Below are positions 58,986-64,000 of a stretch of 64,000 bases of DNA, in pieces. The notes beneath the pieces were generated by a model, which saw nothing but the letters and a program-made list of their open reading frames with translations, was not told where the DNA came from and did no database searches. Position 1 is the stretch's first letter. Every line of letters starts with the position of its first letter. The position numbers were made by a program, and so were the translations under genes. The stretch is from Sipunculus nudus (lineage: Eukaryota > Annelida > Sipuncula > Golfingiida > Sipunculidae), in contig CM049320.1 of assembly GCA_026874595.1 (NCBI GenBank), forward strand, positions 51,536,714-51,600,713, in the 5' to 3' direction.

Positions 58986-59485
58986 GCTCCTAAGGGTTTG
59001 AGTTTCTGCAGGGATATTTTTTTTTCTTAGGGCAATCTTGTCCACAAGATGACTGAAGAGGCCTTGAACGTTCCATTTATTTTGTAATGCGGATATAAAG
59101 TAAGTACAGAGTGTCCTTACCTAATCATCTGAAATAGAATCCCAAATCTTGCAATTTATGGTGATGCTCAACAATGGACAATCTCCAGATCTCCTTGCTT
59201 CTGTCGAAGCTATGACTTTTCGCACAAGAAAAGCTCCTAAGAGTTCAAGTTTCTGCAGGAATATTCTTTTTTTTTCTAGGGGCAACCCTGGTCCACAAGA
59301 TGACTTAAAGAGGCCTTGAACGTTCCATCTTCTTTTTAATGCAGATATAAAGTAAGCACCAAGGGTCCTTACCTAATCCTCTGGAACAGAATCCCAAATT
59401 TTGCAGCTTATGTTGATGCTCAACAACGGACAATCTCCAGATTTTTTTGTATCTGTCGTAGCTATGACCTTTCACACAAGAAATG
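58986..59485 (-). pseudogene. BEL/Pao Gag zinc-knuckle region, tandemly duplicated
   Basis: On the minus strand, 59305-59490 reads through a Cys/His-rich segment (CISCVKGHSYDRYKK, LSVVEHQHKLQNLGFCSRG), the zinc-knuckle region that precedes the BEL protease. The same about 240-base block is present a second time at 58986-59228, with the same AGTTTCTGCAGG, GGCCTTGAACGTTCC and GGACAATCTCCAGAT landmarks but more changes. Intact elements normally have one such block. Confidence 0.75.
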
Positions 59486-59489
59486 CACA

Positions 59490-60025
59490 CTGTATTTAGC
59501 CGTACCTGTTGCTCTTTGGAGTGCAGATTCCGTTGTTATACGTGATCGTACAGCTAGTTTCTCTTCCTTCTTGATCTTGTCACCACCAGTATATTGTCAT
59601 TTTCTAAAACACCCCTGAGCGTCCTCTCATCTCAATCTCCTTCTTCATAAAACTAGCAACCACTCTTAATCCTTCTCTTTGTCCTCTCCATTCCGGGCCC
59701 ATTTGATCTGCATATCATTGAGTAACCTTGACAATATACGTGAGTCATGAAGATACCATACCCCTCGGTTTACTTATATTCTGCTCGAATTTCTCAGCCT
59801 CTTCAAAATCACTCTCAAGCTCGTCCGGGTCTATTTCTTTTTCAAGTCCTGACGGTGCAATAGCGGCTGGCCGCTTATCGTCAATAGCGTCCTATAACTA
59901 AATCCTATCAACCGAAGTCACCGCCAAAACATCTGTCAACGCCGGTGCAGCTCGGGTGGTCCAGCCTCTGGCTTTAGCCCCTACTTTCCTAAGTCGATTC
60001 AGATTCTCCACATTACTCATAACTC
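59490..60025 (-). pseudogene. BEL/Pao gag N-terminal region (degraded)
   Basis: On the minus strand an ATG near 60018 opens a frame beginning MSNVENLNRLRKVGAKARGW, then TTRAAPALTD. This is the typical start of BEL/Pao Gag (a basic RGW.TR.... helix). The frame stops near 59898, and the rest towards 59490 is broken. No intact product is possible. Confidence 0.65.
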
Positions 60026-60095
60026 TATCGTCTACTCTCAAACTCACCACACAACGATAAAAAATGATATATTCCCGGGTCTGAAGGCCACCAAA

Positions 60096-60336
60096 TGTTG
60101 GGGACTCTCTGACAAGCCATACTTCGCGAGTTTTAAACTCCAAAAATCGCGGAGTCAACTACGACTTTAAACACAATGACACAATATTTATTCTGACTTC
60201 ATTACAAAGAGCATAGCAAAGACAAATCATAAAATAATCAAAGTGCACATATGCACACTGTTCTCATGACGGTGGTCACATCGTACCCGTGCAAATGACA
60301 AACACATTACAGCGCAAACGGCAGCTATCGCCAACA
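60096..60336 (-). repeat. 5' LTR of the intron-2 BEL/Pao element
   Basis: 241 bases. On the minus strand it begins TGTTGGCGATAG and ends CCCCAACA, giving TG...CA ends. It is clearly the same sequence as 56531-56767 with many substitutions and small indels, so the insertion is old. On the minus strand it is followed by TTTGGTGGCCTTCAGACC, a primer-site-like sequence. Confidence 0.85.
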
Positions 60337-60967
60337 TACGTTTACCCCTGAGACTCATTTAAACCCGATTCCTTTCTGGCGGGCTGGGGGGGGGGGGGCA
60401 GGGTGTGGGAAGCTGGTTTTTCCACCAAGAAAAATGGAGTCGTACCAACGGAACAAAAACAAATCGGCTTATTTTCCTTATATTCCTCTTTCCTGTCCTT
60501 CTTTCATCATCCTTGGCAGCAACAGAAACCAGAAGTTACCAAAATGATTAGGCATTTGTGCACGCTTAAACGGTAGATAGGCGAGGTTGCTCCGGAGGGT
60601 GAGACTTCCATGTTACGGCCGAGAAAATAATACCGGATGGCAAAGCAATCGGTAGATGGGAGGGTAGATTTTCCGTATTACTTGTACGGTTCGCAATATA
60701 TATTGAAGTCTTGAGTTACCACGATATTTTTTACCAACTGTGCACAAACTGAAGAGCCTTTCCTGCCATCTCTCAACCGAATCCATAACTAACTCAAACG
60801 TAAAGCACCGTGCACTGAATCAGTTGAGAAAAAGCAAATTGACATTAATAATTACTGTCGAAGCTGAAAAAATTATAAATAACAAGGAAATGAAAATATT
60901 AAAATGGATTCTAATTACTTATTACTTCTCCTTTCAAGTATGGGCGAGGGTTCTACCATAGCCACAG

Positions 60968-60969
<2 letters not shown>

Positions 60970-61014
<45 letters not shown>
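60970..61014. repeat. (AT)n microsatellite at end of intron 2
   Basis: About 45 bases of AT repeats, 230 bases before the exon 3 acceptor. Confidence 0.95.
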
Positions 61015-61016
<2 letters not shown>

Positions 61017-61241
61017 GATGTCCATCTGTTTGTCCGGGCTAGTGATTAAAACGTCCACTTGTACATCTCAAACAAGACAGAAAACGTCAAAGTCTTTGAT
61101 CTCCTTGAGAATGATCCGGAGTCTAGATTTTAGAATTATCTGGGTATAAAAATATAAAATTGTAGTTCACTTTTCATTCCCTTAATGGCAGCAGACTGAG
61201 CGTCTGCCGTATCCGACTGACGTATCTTGCTGCTCTTTCAG

Positions 61242-61422
61242 ACTTACACCACAGACCAGACAGTCCCAGACTCTGCTGGTACAGCCACAGCTATGCTGAC
61301 GGGAGTGAAGACTCGCGCTGGTATCCTGGGGGTCACCGATAAAGTGGTGCGAGGAGACTGTCCCGGGACGCTGGAGGAAGAAAACAAACTCAAGTCAATC
61401 CTCAAACACTCACAGGACGAAG
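61242..61422 (+). CDS. Alkaline phosphatase coding exon 3 (catalytic Ser)
   Basis: Residues 121-180 plus one base of codon 181. The acceptor is CTGCTCTTTCAG and the donor GTGAGA. It opens with TYTTDQTVPDSAGTATAMLT, the family's active-site loop. Ser131 (in PDSAGTATA) is the residue that is phosphorylated during catalysis. The following GVKTRAGILGV segment matches the conserved GVK..... G(L/V) strand. Cys in RGDCPGT fits the Cys (NQC) at this place in vertebrate enzymes. Confidence 0.95.
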
Positions 61423-61709
61423 GTGAGATTATTTAAGGGCCTAGAATTTCGGCCGTCCTTTAATTTGTCATTTTTTTCATATAAAAGAAAATCAATTTCA
61501 AATAATTTATTAAAATGTAATCCAGTAAATATTTATATTATTATTTTAGTTCAAGCAATATAAATTATGAAATGTAAAATCTTCGATGATTCTATCAGAA
61601 ATACACCAAACTGGAAACCAGAGTAAACAACGCATACTCCTATAATCATAGCCAGTGACATATCAAGTCTAGCTAGGATCTTGTTTGCTTCATTTTTTTA
61701 CTGTTTCAG
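61423..61709 (+). other. Alkaline phosphatase intron 3
   Basis: 287 bases, starts GTGAGA, ends TGTTTCAG. AT-rich with no other feature seen. Confidence 0.9.
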
Positions 61710-61873
61710 GCAAGTGGACAGGTCTAGTGACCACAACAAGGATCACCCACGCTACTCCAGCTGCAGCGTACGCATACAGTGCTGAAAGAAACTGGGAGAG
61801 CAGCACCACGGACGACCGTTGTAAGGACATCGCCAGACAACTTGTAGAGGACGAGTACAATAAAGATATCAGG
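61710..61873 (+). CDS. Alkaline phosphatase coding exon 4 (Mg-site His/Thr)
   Basis: Residues 181-235, beginning with the split Gly codon. The acceptor is TGTTTCAG and the donor GTAAGC. It has the GLVTTTRITHATPAAAYAY motif. His194 and Thr196 line up with His153 and Ser155 of placental alkaline phosphatase, which bind magnesium. A Thr at the second place is what E. coli PhoA has (Thr155). The ERNWES stretch and C-K-D-I-A-R-Q-L match the vertebrate NRNWYS and CQDIATQL segments, the Cys being a disulphide candidate. Translation continues into the intron for a few residues only if splicing fails. Confidence 0.95.
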
Positions 61874-62649
61874 GTAAGCCGCGAGAGGGCAGCACAATAA
61901 TGTCCTCAGCTAGAGGTGAAGGTCGATCGGGTTACCAAAGATTTGATCGCTGTGGCATACTTTGAGCTGTGAAGATTTCTGAAATGGCCGTTAATTCTTA
62001 CAAAGGTCGCAGTGTAAAGGCAAACATTTAAACTTTACGGTTACATTTAGTTACATTAGTTACAGTAAATAAACCATTCATTTGCCAATAATTTCCCGAG
62101 ATTAAAGGTAAATGTCCAAACGAGTCCAAAGTGGAGAAACCTCGGTTATATCATCAATGAAATCAGTCTGTAAAATAACATGTAGAATTATAATTACACA
62201 TCATAACATTTGTTGCCTCGAAATGATGGCATTTATTTCAAATATCATGAGTTATAATTAGTATCCAGAGTTTAAGATAATGTTTCAAGAACACGTTCTG
62301 TATACCATGTACTGCAGAATCAATTAGTAATTTGTATTTATACCAATAAGAGCTATCAAAATATAAAATTACTGATGTTACTATTTCTGATTTGGACTTT
62401 AAATTTATCTGCAGCTTTTACTTTAGAAAGATCCTCAATTATCTACAAACCTTTCAATAACGTTCTCTGCAGTTGAGATGTGGTGTTTTAACGTCTAAAT
62501 CTTATATATTTGTCTGGGATAGTCCATATAATTCACTGATATTATAATATAATTGAAACCTTTAAATGATTGATATCAGTAGAAAAAAATAATCAAGCAA
62601 AAAGATATTGGTCAATTTATTCCTTATAACTTTAAAATCCTTTCTTCAG
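61874..62649 (+). other. Alkaline phosphatase intron 4
   Basis: 776 bases, starts GTAAGC, ends CTTTCTTCAG. No repeat family or coding segment recognised. Confidence 0.9.
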
Positions 62650-62757
62650 GTGATATTAGGAGGTGGTCGGTCATATTTTTTGCCCAATACGACCTTTGAC
62701 CCCGAATACGGCAACACCATGATGGGCAAGCGCTACGATAGCAGGCACATGATACAG
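62650..62757 (+). CDS. Alkaline phosphatase coding exon 5
   Basis: Residues 236-271. The acceptor is CTTTCTTCAG and the donor GTAGAT. It encodes VILGGGRSYFLPNTTFDPEY, matching the family VILGGGR(K)YM(F)P strand. Asn248 sits in an N-T-T sequon close to the N-glycosylation site known around residue 249 of placental alkaline phosphatase. The exon is a whole number of codons (36). No further exon with family motifs is visible up to 64000, so the following intron is at least 1.2 kb. Confidence 0.93.
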
Positions 62758-62830
62758 GTAGATTTATTATACTTATGTTTGTAATAAAAATCCAAGTCTT
62801 CACTCTGATCTATATTCGTAAATTTAGTAC

Positions 62831-63480
62831 ATTTTTAGCTCAGCGGACTGAAAGTCACCTGAGCTGTGGTGATCACCCTTCGTCCGTCTTCTGTCCGTCA
62901 AACCGTCCGTCCGTTGACAAGGAACAAATCGTTACCGTTACACCTGGAAACGTATTTTTAAATATCTTGAAAGGTACTGAAAAAAAATCTCCTCGGAAAC
63001 CTGAAATTAAGTCTCTGTAACTCATATTTTCCGAGCTGTGGAGCTCAGAATAACCCCCAAGAGTATTAAAAATTTGTAACAAAAGCTCCTGTATTTGAAT
63101 AAATAATGCATTTATTCCCCTGATATTTGCATGTATATTGAACATGGCGTGTTTCATCAGTTCCAACAGACTGGCGGCGCCACCTTATTTTTTGTTCGAA
63201 TTTTTACACATATTTTATCAACAGGGCACACACCATAACTGTTAGACCTTAAAACTTCTAACTATACCTACAGAGAGTTCCTAAACAAGTCCTTAGCACT
63301 CAGTGAGTCAGATGGGTCACAAATCGAATTTGCCTAGAATAATCATACATGACCACCTGGGAGGTCCATGAAAGTATCCTTGGACCTGAAATTATGCCAC
63401 TGGGAGTTATTTTCTGCAAGCTGTGAGAAAGAACATGATTTTAACATTGTCTGTCAGATGGGCATAAATGGTAGCAGCTG
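62831..63480 (+). repeat. Dispersed mollusc-type repeat (intron 5, first copy)
   Basis: It begins TTTTTAGCTCAGCGGACTG with AAGTCACCTGAGCTGTGGTG, then CGTCCGTCTTCTGTCCGTC and ACAAGGAACAAATCGTTACC. The order matches the intron-1 copy at 51776. A further degenerate segment follows from ACAGGGCACACACC (about 63223). It lacks the AGGTCA half-site block of the other copies as far as I can see. Confidence 0.7.
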
Positions 63481-63783
63481 AATGTAGAATAAGGTAACTG
63501 TAACCTATATCTAAGGTCTGTTGGCTAAATGCATGATTTAAGCACTCTTCGAGTCATTCACCCATTTTCAAAGGTTCATTGAATTAGCTGAGCGTCATAG
63601 CCCATAGGTCACTTGCATATAGTTAAATGTAGTTTTCTTTGTTCTAGTTTAAGGAATTATGGTCATACATAAATTTATCTATACATCTGTTGCAGTCATT
63701 AGCGCGGGTGAAAACACAGCTGGTTTATTAACTATGCTTCACTCCGGGAAGCTCCTTTGCTTAGCTTCACTTCCTCACTCGTT

Positions 63784-64000
63784 TTTTCAGCTCAGCTGAC
63801 TGGAAGTCATCGAATTTTACCCTCAATTTTTGAGACCTTCAAAGCTTTGGTCTTCTGGTAACAGGGCACAAATCTTAACCATTCAGTCTGTAATCTTTTA
63901 ATTTAAAACTAGGGAGGTCCATTAAAATCTCCTTTGAAACATAACATTAGGTATCTGTTACCCATATCTTTAAAGCTATAGGGCTTTAAAGTACCATTCA
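63784..64000 (+). repeat. Dispersed mollusc-type repeat (cut by window end)
   Basis: It opens TTTTTTCAGCTCAGCTGAC with TGGAAGTCATCG, then AACAGGGCACAAATCTTAACC and AAATCTCCTTTGAAAC. These match the intron-1 copy in order. It continues past the window. Confidence 0.75.

Larger units (their letters stand above)
56531..60336 (-). mobile_element. Degraded BEL/Pao LTR retrotransposon with both LTRs
   Basis: It lies antisense to the phosphatase gene inside intron 2. Read on the minus strand it has a 5' LTR (60336-60096), a primer-binding site (60093-60074), gag with zinc-knuckle region, a fragment of the RT/RNase H end, an integrase core, a DUF5641-like C-terminal domain, a purine-rich tract (AGGAGGGGGGGGGGGA, at about 56782-56768) and the 3' LTR (56767-56531). 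It is 3.8 kb against a usual 6-7 kb. Most of the protease and RT is missing, and every frame has stops. I did not find a clear target-site duplication (flanks TTTTT and TACGT). Confidence 0.85.
55733..61241 (+). other. Alkaline phosphatase intron 2 (about 5.5 kb)
   Basis: It begins GTATTT and ends TGCTCTTTCAG. More than two thirds is a degraded BEL/Pao retrotransposon in antisense orientation (56531-60336). AT microsatellites lie near both ends. 55860-56530 and 60340-60960 hold nothing recognisable apart from a G-run near 60388. Confidence 0.9.
48631..64000 (+). other. Alkaline phosphatase gene, 5' part (gene span)
   Basis: Gene-level entry. Five coding exons with GT-AG introns join without any frame conflict to give 271 residues, about half the usual 500-550 of animal alkaline phosphatases. 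The family hydrolyses phosphate monoesters with two zincs and one magnesium, via a phosphoserine intermediate, outside the cell and often on a GPI anchor. Visible here are a signal peptide, the metal-ligand Asp81, the nucleophile Ser131, the Mg-site pair His194/Thr196 and a probable N-glycosylation site at Asn248. Later metal ligands and any GPI signal lie past the right edge. Introns are about 6.7, 5.5, 0.29 and 0.78 kb. The first two are long because of transposon and microsatellite insertions. The tissue isoform cannot be told. Confidence 0.93.

Noticed and set aside
1-64000. CRISPR array or bacterial defence system
   Set aside because: Short regular repeats are microsatellites or palindromic DNA repeats. 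Spliced genes and retroelements show a eukaryotic genome.

Overview
This 64 kb window reads as eukaryotic, intron-rich, repeat-dense animal DNA, most probably from a mollusc. No bacterial-style gene organisation is present. The lineage call rests on three things: an animal-type alkaline phosphatase gene with GT-AG introns; several tRNA-derived SINE-like units; and a dispersed repeat built on GGTCAAGGTCACAGGACC and TTTTAGCTCAGCTGA motifs, which I associate with bivalve and gastropod genomes. The species cannot be named from sequence alone.

The only convincing host gene is the 5' half of a secreted or membrane-anchored alkaline phosphatase on the + strand (48631 to beyond 64000). Five coding exons join in phase (48675-48735, 55434-55732, 61242-61422, 61710-61873, 62650-62757) and encode 271 residues. 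They carry a signal peptide, the metal-binding Asp of GDGMG, the catalytic Ser of VPDSAGTATA and the Mg-site His/Thr of HATP. The remaining metal ligands must lie beyond the right edge. A splice acceptor at 48629-48630, ahead of the start codon, implies an upstream noncoding exon.

Layout. (1) 1-17 kb: unique or anonymous sequence with compound AC/AT/AG microsatellites, poly-C runs next to hAT-like termini, SINE-like units, and a Penelope-type GIY-YIG endonuclease fragment (8421-8780). (2) 17-21.5 kb: a fold-back repeat with CGTGCGCACG arrays enclosing a non-LTR fragment, a short TG...CA repeat, and a second non-LTR remnant on the minus strand. (3) 21.9-24.8 kb: the 5' half of a BEL/Pao element with LTR, primer site, gag, zinc knuckle, protease and the start of RT. 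(4) 25-45.3 kb: a gene-poor mosaic of direct and inverted duplications. Its main part is a tandem duplication of about 6.5 kb (31.1-37.7 kb against 38.1-44.3 kb), followed by a large ACT-rich array. (5) 45.4-48.6 kb: a decayed DIRS-like element ending in palindromic repeats about 30 bp before the phosphatase acceptor. (6) 48.6-64 kb: the phosphatase gene, whose introns hold an RT fragment, nuclear-receptor-half-site-rich repeats, AT microsatellites and a decayed antisense BEL/Pao element with both LTRs.

All retroelement reading frames seen here are broken by stops, frameshifts or deletions. I found no rRNA, no intact tRNA, no CRISPR array and no clear new enzyme system. The most interesting features are structural: the duplication mosaic, the fold-back element, internally deleted non-LTR copies, a duplicated gag zinc knuckle and the receptor-site-bearing repeat.
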